DNA of 64,000 nucleotides from Streptomyces nodosus (GCF_008704995.1 NZ_CP023747.1:7598001-7662000); one strand, 5' to 3'; numbered from the stretch's first letter, positions 1 to 9,280 are shown. Notes: a model not told the origin generated them from the sequence alone. Numbers and translations: made by a program.

Positions 1-25
1 GCTCAGCCGCCGCATGATCCGACGC

Positions 26-60
26 AACGGTTTGACGGCCCAAAGGATAACCGTTAACTA
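26..60 (+). promoter_or_regulatory. Promoter and likely PadR operator
   Basis: TTGACG (32-37) and TAACTA (55-60) are separated by 17 bases and sit just upstream of the GTG start at 89, which has a GGAGGAGG ribosome site at 73-80. An inverted repeat AACGGTT (26-32) / AACCGTT (49-55) brackets the promoter, so a repressor bound there would cover both elements. Autoregulation by the adjacent PadR gene is inferred. Confidence 0.5.
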
Positions 61-88
61 TTGACCGTCGGCGGAGGAGGGGCGGGCC

Positions 89-631
89 GTGCAGGACGTG
101 GTGTTGGCGTTGTTGGTCAAGGAGCCGTTGCACGGCTATGACCTGCGCAGGCGGTTGGCCGCGGCGCTCGGGCCGCTGGGGGAGACGCTGAACGCGGGGC
201 GGATCTATGTGACGCTCACCCGGCTGGAGAAGGCCGGCCTGGTCGTCCTGGAGCGTGAGGATCTGCCGGTGCGTGGCCCGCGGCGCAAGGTGTACGGGCT
301 GACCGCGGCCGGGCAGCAGCGGGTGGCCGCATGGATGGCCGAAGGCGTCGGCGCCAGGGCGGATGTCACGGAGTTCCATCTGAAGCTGGTGGCCGCCGCC
401 GAGTCGGGACTGGCCGATCCCCTCGCACTCGTGGACGCGCAGCGGCGGGAGCTGATGCGCGACCTGGCCGAGGCCCAGCGTGCCGCCCTCGCCCACGACA
501 CGGACTCGGAGGCCGGACTGCTCCTGGAGGGCATCGCCCTCCGGCTGCAGGCCGATCTGCGCTGGCTTCAGGCGTGCGAGCGGACCTGGTCGGCCCGCAC
601 CCCGCGTGAGAAAGGCGGAGGAAACGGATGA
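89..631 (+). CDS. PadR-family transcriptional regulator
   Basis: 180-residue protein with the PadR winged helix at its N terminus: VLALLVKEPLHGYDLRRRL, then the recognition helix and the wing ending RRKVYGLTAAG (about residues 4-80). A helical C-terminal half fits PadR dimerisation. GTG start with a strong Shine-Dalgarno. The stop overlaps the start of the downstream ATPase (ATGA at 628-631), so it is translationally coupled to the exporter it probably represses. Genes of this arrangement usually respond to a toxic small molecule; the ligand cannot be read from sequence. Confidence 0.9.
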   Translation: MQDVVLALLVKEPLHGYDLRRRLAAALGPLGETLNAGRIYVTLTRLEKAGLVVLEREDLPVRGPRRKVYGLTAAGQQRVAAWMAEGVGARADVTEFHLKLVAAAESGLADPLALVDAQRRELMRDLAEAQRAALAHDTDSEAGLLLEGIALRLQADLRWLQACERTWSARTPREKGGGNG

Positions 632-1473
632 TGAGAGTCGGTCAGCGGGCCGGGGGCCGGTCGCAGCAGAGGGGTACGGATGGCGGTCCGGACGTGCGTG
701 ATGCCGGCAGCCGACCTGGTGAGACGGCCGGGCCGGTACTGCGGGCGGTCGGCCTGACGCGCGTCTTCGGTCAGGACGAGAGCCTGGTGTGGGCGGTCGA
801 CGGGGTGGACCTCGATGTTCCCGCCGGGCAGACGCTCGCCGTGACCGGGCCCAGCGGCTGCGGCAAGTCGACGCTGCTGCAGCTCCTCGGCGGTCTTGAC
901 CGGCCCACCGACGGCGAGGTGTGGCTCGGCGGACGGCGCATCGACCACCTCGGCGAACGCGCGCTGGCCGCGCTGCGGCGCCGGACCGTCGGCTTTGTGT
1001 TCCAGGACTTCCATCTGATGGACGAGCTGACCGCGACGGAGAACGTCGAGCTGCCCGCACTGCTCGCCGGAGCCTCCCCGCGCGCCGCCCGCCACCGCGC
1101 CGCCGGCCTCCTCGAACGGGTCGGGCTCGCCGACCGGGCCCGGCATCTGCCCTCGGAGCTCTCCGGCGGGCAGCGGCAGCGGGTCGCCATCGCCCGCGCC
1201 CTGGTCAACGAGCCGCTGCTGGTCCTCGCGGACGAGCCCACCGGCAACCTCGACAGTGCCGCCACCCACGACATCCTCCGCCTCTTCGACGAACTGCGCG
1301 CCGCCGGTCAGACCCTGGTCATGGTCACCCATGACGAGCGCGTCGCCGCCACGGCGGACCGCATCGTCACCCTGCGCGACGGAACGCTGGCCGACATCAC
1401 CCCCTTGGACGGCGACGGCCGTGGCGACGGCGGTGGCACAGGGCTGGGCGCGCTGCTGAGCTGGGAGGACTGA
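628..1473 (+). CDS. ABC transporter ATP-binding protein (LolD/MacB type)
   Basis: 281 residues. Walker A GPSGCGKST, Q-loop in FVFQDFHLMDELT, signature LSGGQRQRVAIARAL, Walker B LLVLADEPTGNLD and H-loop MVTHDERVA are all intact, so it should hydrolyse ATP. The ADEPTGNLD form is typical of LolD/MacB/FtsE-like type VII ABC systems. The first ~35 residues are low-complexity and the start at 628 (ATGA overlap with padR) could be slightly upstream of the true one. It pairs with the FtsX-type permease that starts 3 bases after its stop. Confidence 0.92.
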   Translation: MMRVGQRAGGRSQQRGTDGGPDVRDAGSRPGETAGPVLRAVGLTRVFGQDESLVWAVDGVDLDVPAGQTLAVTGPSGCGKSTLLQLLGGLDRPTDGEVWLGGRRIDHLGERALAALRRRTVGFVFQDFHLMDELTATENVELPALLAGASPRAARHRAAGLLERVGLADRARHLPSELSGGQRQRVAIARALVNEPLLVLADEPTGNLDSAATHDILRLFDELRAAGQTLVMVTHDERVAATADRIVTLRDGTLADITPLDGDGRGDGGGTGLGALLSWED

Positions 1474-1475
1474 CC

Positions 1476-3251
1476 GTGGGACACCTGCTGCTGACAGGGC
1501 GTCTGATCCTGCACGACATGCGCCGCCGTCCCGGCGAGTCCCTCATGTTCCTGCTCGCCGTCACCCTCGCCACCTCCGCCCTCACCCTTGGACTCGCGAC
1601 CAACGACGCCGTGGCCACCGGGTACGCGAAGACCCGCGCGGCCACCGCCGGGCCCGACATCACCGCCATCACGACGGCCTCGGACCCGTCCGCCCTGGCC
1701 GAACGCCTCGCGCACACACCCGGCGTGGCCGCCCAGGCCGACCCGGTCTTCGCATTCGACACCACCATCGGGGCGCACGGCCGGACCGCGCACTCCTCGG
1801 TCGAGGGGCGCGACAGCTCGCCGTCCGCGGTGGACCGCCCACTGGTGACCTCCGGTACCTGGGTGCGTGCCGGTGGCGCGGTCGTCGAACGCGGCTTCGC
1901 GCAGGCGCTCGGCGTGCGCGTCGGCGACCGCGTCACCGTCGGTGAGCGCGGCTATCCGGTCGTCGGGATCGCGATCAGCGCGGCCACCCCGGTGTATCCA
2001 TGGAGCGACTGGGCCCAGGGACCGGGCCCGAGCGACTACGGCGGCAGGATCTGGCTCACCACCGCCGACATCCGCGCCACAGCCGGCGACACCCCCGGTG
2101 TCCACCTGATCCACCTGAAACTGACCGACCCCACCGCGACCCGTCGCTGGCTCGACACCGCCTTCACCCCCGAGAACAGGGACGACTTCTGGGTCAACAC
2201 CCACGACTGGCAGACCGTCCTCCAGACGGACACGAACATGATCGAGGACACCCAGCCGGCCCTGGTCGTCGGCGGCTGGCTCCTCGCGGTCGCCGCGACC
2301 GTCACCCTCGCCGCGCTGGCCACCGTACGCTCTGCCCGCGACAACCGGCGTGCCGGACTGCTCAAGGCCGTCGGCGCGGGCCCCGGAACCGTCACCGCCG
2401 TACTGCTGGCGCAGTACCTGCTGCTGACCTGCCTGGCCACCGCGCTGGGACTGGCCGCTGGGACGCTGGCCGCGCCCGAGCTGGTCGACCCCAGTGCCGG
2501 CCTGCTCGACACGGTGAGCCCGCCGGACTCCGGCACCGTTCTCGCCGCGGTCCTCCTCGCCGTCGTGGTCGCCGTGACCGGTGCGCTCGGCCCCGCCGTG
2601 CGTGCCGCGCGCACCAGCACCGTGCAGGCCGTGGTCGACCCGGCGCACCTGCTCACACACCACCCGCACCTGAACGCCGTGACGGCGTATCTGCCGACGC
2701 CGCTGCTGCTCGGCGTCCGGCTGCTCGCCCGCCGGCCCGGCCGCGCCGTCCTCGCCTCCGCCGGCACGGCCGCCACCACCGTCATGGTCACCGCGCTGCT
2801 CACCTGGCACACCGAACTCGACGCGGCTCCCGACTTCAAGCGGTTCGGCCCCATCGAAGTGCGGACCGACCAGACCGGCCAGGTGCTGCTCGCCGTCACC
2901 GTCGCGCTGGTGGCGTTGTCCACGCTCAACGCCGTGCTTCTCGGCCGGAGCACCGCGATGCAGGCCCGGCGCGCCCTGACCATCGCCCGTACCCTCGGTG
3001 CCACACCCGGCCAGGTCGTCTCGGCGCTCTGTGTCGCGCAACTCCTGCCTGCCGTGCCCGGAGTGGCGGTGGGCATTCCGGCCGGGCTGGGCCTGTACTG
3101 GCTCTTCGGCACGCAGATCACGCCCCCGGGAACGTGGCTGCTCAGCGCCGCCCTCGGCGTACTGCTCGCCGTCGGGGTGCTGACCGCGTTGCCCGCCTGG
3201 ATTCACACCCGCAGTCCGGCCGGGCGCACCCTCAACGCCCCAGCCGCCTGA
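1476..3251 (+). CDS. FtsX/MacB-type ABC transporter permease
   Basis: 591-residue membrane protein with GTG start. Layout is the duplicated FtsX fold: N-terminal helix (about residues 22-45), a ~200-residue extracytoplasmic domain, then three-helix blocks around residues 265-380, and a second half starting at LLLGVRLLARRPGRAVLAS with further helices to the end. It forms a transporter with the preceding ATPase. The pair with PadR resembles actinobacterial export or envelope-stress modules. Substrate unknown. Confidence 0.88.
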   Translation: MGHLLLTGRLILHDMRRRPGESLMFLLAVTLATSALTLGLATNDAVATGYAKTRAATAGPDITAITTASDPSALAERLAHTPGVAAQADPVFAFDTTIGAHGRTAHSSVEGRDSSPSAVDRPLVTSGTWVRAGGAVVERGFAQALGVRVGDRVTVGERGYPVVGIAISAATPVYPWSDWAQGPGPSDYGGRIWLTTADIRATAGDTPGVHLIHLKLTDPTATRRWLDTAFTPENRDDFWVNTHDWQTVLQTDTNMIEDTQPALVVGGWLLAVAATVTLAALATVRSARDNRRAGLLKAVGAGPGTVTAVLLAQYLLLTCLATALGLAAGTLAAPELVDPSAGLLDTVSPPDSGTVLAAVLLAVVVAVTGALGPAVRAARTSTVQAVVDPAHLLTHHPHLNAVTAYLPTPLLLGVRLLARRPGRAVLASAGTAATTVMVTALLTWHTELDAAPDFKRFGPIEVRTDQTGQVLLAVTVALVALSTLNAVLLGRSTAMQARRALTIARTLGATPGQVVSALCVAQLLPAVPGVAVGIPAGLGLYWLFGTQITPPGTWLLSAALGVLLAVGVLTALPAWIHTRSPAGRTLNAPAA

Positions 3252-3264
3252 CGGACCTTCACCA

Positions 3265-3291
3265 GGCCGGCCGAACCGCCCTGGGCCGGCC
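3265..3291. terminator. Possible bidirectional terminator
   Basis: GGCCGGCC at 3265-3272 can pair with GGCCGGCC at 3284-3291 across an 11-base loop, between the convergent permease and marR genes. There is no U-tract, as is common in actinomycetes. Each arm is self-complementary, which weakens the call. Confidence 0.4.
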
Positions 3292-3390
3292 GGTCTTGCC
3301 GCCGAAAGGGTGGAGGCCCAGGAAGTCGATGTGCCGGTCCTTTCCGCACCCATGTGAGCAGGGCCACGGCAAACGCGCATTCCGGAGCAG

Positions 3391-3852
3391 TCACGTCGCC
3401 GATGCGGGCGGTTCGGTCAGTGAGGCGATGCATGTGGTGAGCAGGCGCCGCATCTGAGCTTGTTCGTCGGCATCCAGATCGGCCAGCATGTCCTGCTCGA
3501 CGCGGCGAACCGCGGCGCTGGCCACCTCGAGCTGGGCGCGCCCACGATCGGTCAGCTCGGTGGGCAGGGCCCTGCCCACGGGTGCCCGTGCCGGGCGGAT
3601 GACGAGTCCCTGGCGTTCGAGGGCCTGCAGAAGCACATTCATCGACTGCCGGGTGACGAACGCGCCGCGGGCGAGCTCGGAGTTCGACAGGCCCGTTCGC
3701 TGGGCCAGCAGCTCCAGGCAGGAGTAGTGGGTGATCGTCATGCCGAGCGGACTCAGCACGGCCTCCAGGGCGGAGTGCAGAGCGCTCGACGCCGCCTTCA
3801 GCATGTACCCCAGTGATGTGTCCAGCTCGACTCCGGGCTCACCTTGACTCAT
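3391..3852 (-). CDS. MarR-family transcriptional regulator
   Basis: 153 residues from the chosen start MSQGEPG. The open frame continues 30 codons further, but that part crosses both operators and reads as noise. The winged helix is visible: LGMTITHYSCLELLAQRTG, then LSNSELARGAFVTRQSMNVL and the wing with RPARAPVGRALPTELTDRG. Divergent from a VOC-fold gene, with two 18-bp palindromes between, one covering this gene's start codon. Autorepression together with control of the VOC gene is the simplest reading. Confidence 0.9.
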   Translation of the reverse strand: MSQGEPGVELDTSLGYMLKAASSALHSALEAVLSPLGMTITHYSCLELLAQRTGLSNSELARGAFVTRQSMNVLLQALERQGLVIRPARAPVGRALPTELTDRGRAQLEVASAAVRRVEQDMLADLDADEQAQMRRLLTTCIASLTEPPASAT

Positions 3853-3896
3853 GTCAGCAGTCTGACATACGTTGCGGCATGTCAGAAGACTGACAT
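3851..3896. promoter_or_regulatory. Tandem MarR operators
   Basis: Two near-identical palindromes: ATGTCAGCAGTCTGACAT (3851-3868) and ATGTCAGAAGACTGACAT (3879-3896). Arms are perfect 7-mers around a 4-base core and the centres are 28 bp apart. The first overlaps the marR start codon, the second lies 20 bases upstream of the VOC gene start. One regulator would control both directions. Confidence 0.75.
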
Positions 3897-3916
3897 GCGA
3901 TGAGGAGGCAAAAATC

Positions 3917-4285
3917 ATGGCCGTCACCGGACCCGACTTCATTTCACTGCAGGTGCGCGACCTGGAGCGCTCCGCCGTTTTCTACGAGCAGTACCTGGGG
4001 CTGAAGCGCTCTGACGCAGGACCGCCGCACGCTGTCGTGTTCGACACCAAGCCGATCGCGTTCGCCGTCCGCGACGTCGTCGCGGGCGTCGACCTGGACA
4101 CGATCGCGCAGCCGGGCCAGGGGATGGCGCTGTGGCTGCACGCCCCCGACGCGCAGGACATCCACGACGCCCTCGTCGCCGCCGGCACGACGATCGTCTC
4201 AGCGCCCGTCGACGGGCCGTTCGGCCGCACCTTCACGTTCGCGGACCCCGACGGCTACCAGGTGACCCTCCACGACCGTGGTTGA
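3917..4285 (+). CDS. VOC-superfamily protein (glyoxalase/bleomycin-resistance fold)
   Basis: 122 residues from ATG 3917, which has GAGGAGG at 3902-3908. The paired beta-alpha-beta-beta-beta modules are clear: FISLQVRDLERSAVFYEQYL near the N terminus and FGRTFTFADPDGYQVTLHD at the end. Members are metal-dependent lyases, isomerases or drug-binding proteins; substrate cannot be assigned. Regulation by the divergent MarR suggests response to an electrophile or drug. Confidence 0.85.
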   Translation: MAVTGPDFISLQVRDLERSAVFYEQYLGLKRSDAGPPHAVVFDTKPIAFAVRDVVAGVDLDTIAQPGQGMALWLHAPDAQDIHDALVAAGTTIVSAPVDGPFGRTFTFADPDGYQVTLHDRG

Positions 4286-4484
4286 GCGGGGCGGTCTGGT
4301 CGGGGACGGGGACGGAGACGGGGACGGCCTGCGGCCGGGTGTGCTGACAGCGGATCACTCTGTCGGTGTCGCGCACCCGGACCGCCATGTCGAAGTGGTC
4401 CAACGGGTCGGACCCGGGAGATTTGGCACCCCATGGCCCCGTGGATCTGTGATCCTTCGACCCCGTCGCCCCGTCGCCCCGCAC

Positions 4485-5477
4485 CTACGCCGTCGCCGTC
4501 GCCGTCACCCCCGTGCCCAGTTCCCGTCGGGCGCGGGCGGCGGCGCCGACCGGGACGGCGTCGGAGGCCAGGGCGGCCTTGACCAGGCGGACGGGGTGGC
4601 CGCTGACCGGGGGATCGGCGGCGAGGGCGGACAGGACGACGGGCTCCAGCAGGGGCCAGGCGCGGCTGACGCCGCCGCCGACGACCACCGTGGTGATGTC
4701 GACGACGCCCGCCGTGATCACGATCGCCCGGGCGATGCCCTCTCCCGCGGCGCGGTACACCGCGAGAGCGTCCTCGTCGCCCCGGACGGCGGCCCCGGCG
4801 ACCTCGCGGGCGGTGAGGTGCCGGCCGGTGCGGTCGGCGTAACGAGCCCCGATGGAGCGGCCGGAGGCCAACGTCTCCAGATGGCCGCGGCCGCCGCAGG
4901 AGCAGGGCAGGTCACCGAAGCCGGGGATGTGGCCGATCTCGCCGGCCGCGCCGTGCGGACCCGTGTACAGGGCGCCGTCGGTCCACAGGGCGCCGCCGAC
5001 GCCGGTCCCCAGGGTCATGCCGAGGACGTCGGTCTCGCCGCGCACCGCTCCGCCGTAGACCTCCCCGTAGAGGAAGGCGTTGACGTCGTTGTCCAGGAAG
5101 GCCGGGACACCGAGGGCCTCCTCGACGGCGGCGGTGACGGCGAAGCCGGCCCAGCCGCGAAAGGAGTCGCTGGCGACCAGGATGCGGCCGTTCGCGGAGT
5201 CCACCACCCCGGCGGCACCGATTCCGGCGCCCACCAGGCGGCCCGGGGTACGGGCCAGCAGCGGGGCGAGCGCCTCGAGCGCGGCGCCGACCATGGCCCG
5301 GCCGCCCTCCTGCGCCGGGGTGGCGGTCTCCGCGCGGTCGAGGACGGTCAGGTCGTCGGAGCAGAGCACCACCTGGGTGGTGGTGCCGCCGATGTCGATG
5401 CCGGCGAACAGCGGCCGGAGAGTGCTGGGAATGGCGGAGTCCTGCGGGGTGTGGGGGGAGGGTGGAGGGCTGGTCAC
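4485..5477 (-). CDS. ROK-family sugar kinase
   Basis: 330 residues from a GTG whose codon overlaps the upstream ATPase stop (GTGA at 5474-5477). ATP-binding DIGGTT near the N terminus, LGTGVGGALWTDG, and the ROK zinc motif GEIGHIPG...CSCGGRGHLE are intact. The family phosphorylates glucose, N-acetylglucosamine, N-acetylmannosamine and similar sugars in the cytoplasm. As the last gene of the peptide/sugar uptake operon, it probably phosphorylates a sugar that is imported or released from an imported conjugate. Confidence 0.88.
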   Translation of the reverse strand: MTSPPPSPHTPQDSAIPSTLRPLFAGIDIGGTTTQVVLCSDDLTVLDRAETATPAQEGGRAMVGAALEALAPLLARTPGRLVGAGIGAAGVVDSANGRILVASDSFRGWAGFAVTAAVEEALGVPAFLDNDVNAFLYGEVYGGAVRGETDVLGMTLGTGVGGALWTDGALYTGPHGAAGEIGHIPGFGDLPCSCGGRGHLETLASGRSIGARYADRTGRHLTAREVAGAAVRGDEDALAVYRAAGEGIARAIVITAGVVDITTVVVGGGVSRAWPLLEPVVLSALAADPPVSGHPVRLVKAALASDAVPVGAAARARRELGTGVTATATA

Positions 5478-7252
5478 GCCTGGGCCTCCGTACGGCCGGC
5501 CGCGAGAGTGGCCAGGCGTTCGGCTCTGCGGCCCCGCTGCACCACCGGATCGGGCACCGGTACGGCGGCCAGCAGACGGCGGGTGTAGTCGGTCTCCGGA
5601 TGCAGCAGGGTCGTCCCGGTGGAGCCCTGCTCCTCGATGCGGCCGGCGCGCATCACGACGACGCGCTGCGCGAAGTGCTGCACCACGGCGAGGTCGTGGG
5701 AGACGAACAGGCAGGCGAAGCCCAGTTCGCCCTGGAGCTCGGCGATGACCTCCAGGACCGCTTCCTGCACGCTCACATCGAGCGCGCTGGTGGGTTCGTC
5801 GGCGACCAGCAGCCGGGGTTCCAGGACCAGGGCGCGGGCCAGGCTGACCCGCTGGCGCTGTCCGCCGGAAAGTTCGCGGGGGGCGCGCCGGGCGAGTTCG
5901 CGTGGCAGCCGGACCCGGTCGAGGACGGCGGCCACCTTGGCCTGCCGGTCCTTGGCGGACAGATCGTGACGGTGTACCCGGAGCGGTTCGGCGATGCACT
6001 CGCCGACGGTCATACGGGCGTCGAGCGAGGCCACCGGGTCCTGGAGGACGACACCGATGCCGGAGCGCAGGGCGCGGCGGGCCCGCGCGCGGGTGCGGCC
6101 GAGGTCGGTGCCGAAGAGGGAGACGGTGCCGGAGGTGGGCGGGATCAGGCCGAGCGCGACCCGGGCAGCGGTCGACTTCCCGGAGCCGGACTCGCCGACC
6201 AGACCCACGGTCTCCGCCGGCCCGACCTGGAACGACACTCCGTCGAGAGCGCGTACGGCGGCCCTGCCACGGCCGAACACCACGCTGATGTCACGCAGTT
6301 CGACCACCGGCTCGCTCCCGGGCCGGTCGGTCCCGGCGGGCGGGGCCGACGGCTCGGCCGCGGAACGGTTCGTCCCTGCCGGCACGGACCCGGCAGGCCG
6401 GCCGGTGCCGTCCGCGGTCCCGGCGACGGACAGCCGGGGCACGGCGGCCAGCAGACGCCGGGTGTAGTCGTGGGAGGGGCGCAGCAGGACGTCCTCGACC
6501 GATCCGGTCTCCACGATCTCGCCGTGATACATGACGGCGACCCGGTCCGCGAAGTCGGCGACGACGCCCATGTTGTGGGTGACGAGCAGCACACCGGTGC
6601 CGGTCTCGGCGGCGAGCCGCCGCAGCAGATCGAGGATCTCGGCCTGCACGGTCACATCGAGGGCGGTGGTCGGCTCGTCGGCGATGAGCAGGACGGGCTC
6701 GTTGGCGATGGCCATGGCGATCACGACCCGCTGGCGCTGTCCGCCGGAGAGCTGGAACGGGTAGGCGTGGGCGCGCTTCTCCGGTTCGGGGATGCCGACC
6801 CTGCGCAGCAGTTCGACGGCCTCGGCGGCGGCTTCCTTGGCGGACACCTCGCGGTGGTTGCGGATCACCTCGGTGATCTGCTTCCCGATCCGGGTGAGCG
6901 GGTCGAGTGCGGTGGCCGGCTCCTGGAACACCATGGAGACGGTCTTGCCGCGCAGTGCCGCGAGGCCGTTCTCCGAGGCGCCCACGATCTGGGTGCCGGC
7001 GATGACGGCGCTGCCGGTGGCGCGGGCGTTCCCGGCGAGCAGGCCCATCGCGGCGAGCGCGACGGTCGACTTGCCGGAGCCGGACTCGCCGACCAGGGCC
7101 AGCGTCTCGCCCGGTCGGACCTGGAGGGACACACCCTTGACCGCGGGTACGTCGCCGGTCTCGGTGGTGAAGACGACGCCGAGGTCGTCGAGTTCGAGGA
7201 TCGGGCCGGACACCGCGGTGCGGGCGGCGGAGCCCTTGGTGGTGGCGGTCAT
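5474..7252 (-). CDS. Peptide ABC transporter, double ATP-binding protein (DppD-DppF fusion)
   Basis: 592 residues holding two complete ATPase domains joined by a Pro/Gly-rich linker. First half: GESGSGKST, LSGGQRQRVVIAMAI, LLIADEPTTALD. Second half: GESGSGKST, LSGGQRQRVSLARAL, LLVADEPTSALD. Both carry the extended C-terminal region of oligopeptide ATPases (RPSHDYTRRLLAAVP; HPETDYTRRLLAAVP). Starts at ATG 7252, overlapping the permease stop by 4 bases. Energises the two permeases encoded just upstream. Confidence 0.93.
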   Translation of the reverse strand: MTATTKGSAARTAVSGPILELDDLGVVFTTETGDVPAVKGVSLQVRPGETLALVGESGSGKSTVALAAMGLLAGNARATGSAVIAGTQIVGASENGLAALRGKTVSMVFQEPATALDPLTRIGKQITEVIRNHREVSAKEAAAEAVELLRRVGIPEPEKRAHAYPFQLSGGQRQRVVIAMAIANEPVLLIADEPTTALDVTVQAEILDLLRRLAAETGTGVLLVTHNMGVVADFADRVAVMYHGEIVETGSVEDVLLRPSHDYTRRLLAAVPRLSVAGTADGTGRPAGSVPAGTNRSAAEPSAPPAGTDRPGSEPVVELRDISVVFGRGRAAVRALDGVSFQVGPAETVGLVGESGSGKSTAARVALGLIPPTSGTVSLFGTDLGRTRARARRALRSGIGVVLQDPVASLDARMTVGECIAEPLRVHRHDLSAKDRQAKVAAVLDRVRLPRELARRAPRELSGGQRQRVSLARALVLEPRLLVADEPTSALDVSVQEAVLEVIAELQGELGFACLFVSHDLAVVQHFAQRVVVMRAGRIEEQGSTGTTLLHPETDYTRRLLAAVPVPDPVVQRGRRAERLATLAAGRTEAQA

Positions 7253-8148
7253 CCGCGTCCCCTCACATCGAATGCGTCGCGGAGTCCGTCCCCGATCGCG
7301 TTGAACGCCCACACCACCAGGATGATGGCCAGGCCGGGCGGCAGGATGAGCCACCAGTAGCCGGAGTAGGCGGCGGTGAGACCGGCGGAGAGCATGCCGC
7401 CCCAGTCGGTCTGCGGCGGCCGGACTCCCATGCCCAGATAGGAGACATAGGCGACCAGCAGGATGGCGTCGGCGACCTGAAAGGTCGCGGCGACGATGAT
7501 GGTCGAGACCGAGTTCGGCAGGATGTGACGCAGGATGGCCCGGGCGTGCGTGCCGCCGATGGCGCGCAGGGTCAGGACGTAGTCCCGGTTCTTCAGGGTC
7601 AGGGTCTCGGCGCGGACCAGCCGGGACGGCACCAGCCAGGACACCAGGCCCAGGATGAGGACGAGACCGGTCAGGCCCGGCGTGGTGATGGCGGAGACCA
7701 CCAGCAGGATGAACAGCGCGGGGATGGCGATGCCGGCGTCGACGATCCGCATCATCACGGCGTCGATCCAGCCGCCCGCGTAACCGGCGGCGGCGCCCCA
7801 CAGGGTGCCGATGACGGTGGCGAGGACGCCCGCGGCGAGGCCGACGATCAGGGAGACCTTGCCGCCGTACATCAGCCGGCCCAGCTCGTCGTGTCCGACG
7901 GCGTCGGTGCCGAGCCAGTGCGCTCCGCTGGGGGCGAGGTTGACCTGCTGGAGCAGGGTGTGGGTCTGGTCGGTGGAGTACACCAGCGGACCGACGAAGC
8001 AGAACAGGAAGAAGAAGGCCACGACGCCCAGTCCGACGACGGCCAGCTTGTTGCGCAGAAAACGGCGGACGGCGAGCCGTACGCCGGAGGCCTCACGCGG
8101 CGCGGCGGCCTTCGTCGGGGCCATGTCCGGCTGGATGACGGCGCTCAT
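7249..8148 (-). CDS. Peptide ABC transporter permease, DppC type
   Basis: 299 residues, start ATG 8148 overlapping the dppB stop. N-terminal cytoplasmic segment, first helix KLAVVGLGVVAFFFLFCFVG, then the BPD permease domain with helices around residues 95-280. The EAA-like loop RAIGGTHARAILRHILPNS contacts the ATPase. Pairs with the DppB-type permease. Confidence 0.92.
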   Translation of the reverse strand: MSAVIQPDMAPTKAAAPREASGVRLAVRRFLRNKLAVVGLGVVAFFFLFCFVGPLVYSTDQTHTLLQQVNLAPSGAHWLGTDAVGHDELGRLMYGGKVSLIVGLAAGVLATVIGTLWGAAAGYAGGWIDAVMMRIVDAGIAIPALFILLVVSAITTPGLTGLVLILGLVSWLVPSRLVRAETLTLKNRDYVLTLRAIGGTHARAILRHILPNSVSTIIVAATFQVADAILLVAYVSYLGMGVRPPQTDWGGMLSAGLTAAYSGYWWLILPPGLAIILVVWAFNAIGDGLRDAFDVRGRG

Positions 8149-9104
8149 GCCCGGCCTGCCTTCACTCGGGGGTCGATGATCCGCTGGACGATGTCGGCGA
8201 GCAGGGTGCCGACGACGGTGGCGACGGCGATCACCAGGACGCAGCCCAGCAGGACCGGGTAGTCGGAGGACTGCGCCGCGGTCCAGAACAGCAGCCCCAT
8301 GCCGGGGTAGTTGAAGAGCTGCTCGACGACCAGGGCACCGCCGAAGAGCACCGGCACGTAGTAGCCGAGCATGGCGACCACGGGCGTCAGCGAGTTGCGG
8401 AACACATGCCGCCACAGGATGGCGTGGGAGCGGGAGCCGCCCGCCCTGGCCGTGCGGACGTAGTCCTCGGAGAGGTTCTCCAGGGTGGCCGACCGCATGT
8501 AGCGGCTGAACACCGCGACCATGGAGGCCGCGCCCGCGACCACCGGCAGCACCAGGGCCTGCGGGTCGGAGAGCACCTGGCCCAGCGTCTCGCCCTGCGG
8601 AGCCTGCGACGGGAACCACGCCAGCATCTGGCTGAAGACCAGCACCAGGATCAGCCCGAGGAAGTACACGGGCGTGGAGTACGCGATGAAGCTCAGCGTG
8701 GTGATGACGTAGTCCACCGGCTTGTTGCGGCGCATGGCCTGCCACATGCCCAGCGGGATCGCCAGGACGAGGCCGACGAGCGCCGACAGCACGGTGAGGA
8801 CCAGGGTCTTCGGCAGCCGCTCGGTGATGAGCTGGGAGACCGGCTCGTTGAGGGTGTACGAGGTTCCGAGGTCCCCGTGCAGCAGCTGGCCGAGGTAGTA
8901 GAAGTACTGCACGGGCAGGGACTTGTCGAGGCCCTGTTCGTGGTTGAAGCGGGCGATCTGCTGTGCGGTGGCCTGCGGTCCGAGGATCCCGCGTGCGGGG
9001 CCTCCGGGCAGCGCGTGCAGCAGGCCGAAGACGACGATCGTCACGATGACGATCACCGCGACGGCCTGGAGGACGCGTCTGATCAGGTACGAGGGAGTGC
9101 TCAT
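8145..9104 (-). CDS. Peptide ABC transporter permease, DppB type
   Basis: 319 residues. N-terminal helix followed by the DppB-type motif HALPGGPARGILG, then the permease domain with the EAA-like loop TARAGGSRSHAILWRHVFRN. Second gene of the operon after the binding protein, from which it is separated by 176 bases containing a strong hairpin. Confidence 0.92.
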   Translation of the reverse strand: MSTPSYLIRRVLQAVAVIVIVTIVVFGLLHALPGGPARGILGPQATAQQIARFNHEQGLDKSLPVQYFYYLGQLLHGDLGTSYTLNEPVSQLITERLPKTLVLTVLSALVGLVLAIPLGMWQAMRRNKPVDYVITTLSFIAYSTPVYFLGLILVLVFSQMLAWFPSQAPQGETLGQVLSDPQALVLPVVAGAASMVAVFSRYMRSATLENLSEDYVRTARAGGSRSHAILWRHVFRNSLTPVVAMLGYYVPVLFGGALVVEQLFNYPGMGLLFWTAAQSSDYPVLLGCVLVIAVATVVGTLLADIVQRIIDPRVKAGRA

Positions 9105-9222
9105 ATGTGTTCCGGTCGCTTCGTCTCTGTGGTGCGCTCGGGTGTCACCTGGACATGGACGTCACTGCGACGTGGGTGTCGGTGCGGCGAGTGCCGGTGC
9201 GGCGGTGCCGATGTGGTGCGGA

Positions 9223-9266
9223 CGCGCGGGCCCCGGGCAACCGACAGGCTGCCGTCGGCCCGCGCG
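9223..9266 (-). promoter_or_regulatory. Intercistronic hairpin after binding-protein gene
   Basis: CGCGCGGGCC (9223-9232) and GGCCCGCGCG (9257-9266) are perfect complements, with a smaller nested pairing in the 24-base loop. It sits between the binding-protein gene and the permeases. Such hairpins commonly protect or partly terminate the transcript so that the binding protein is made in excess. Confidence 0.5.
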
Positions 9267-9280
9267 GACACCGACCGGGC

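Noticed and set aside
1308..3380. 690-codon antisense frame over the exporter genes
   Set aside because: Repetitive Gly/Arg/Glu composition typical of antisense shadows.
4298..4325. Short GGGGACGGAGAC-type tandem repeat
   Set aside because: About two imperfect units, explained by high-GC simple sequence.
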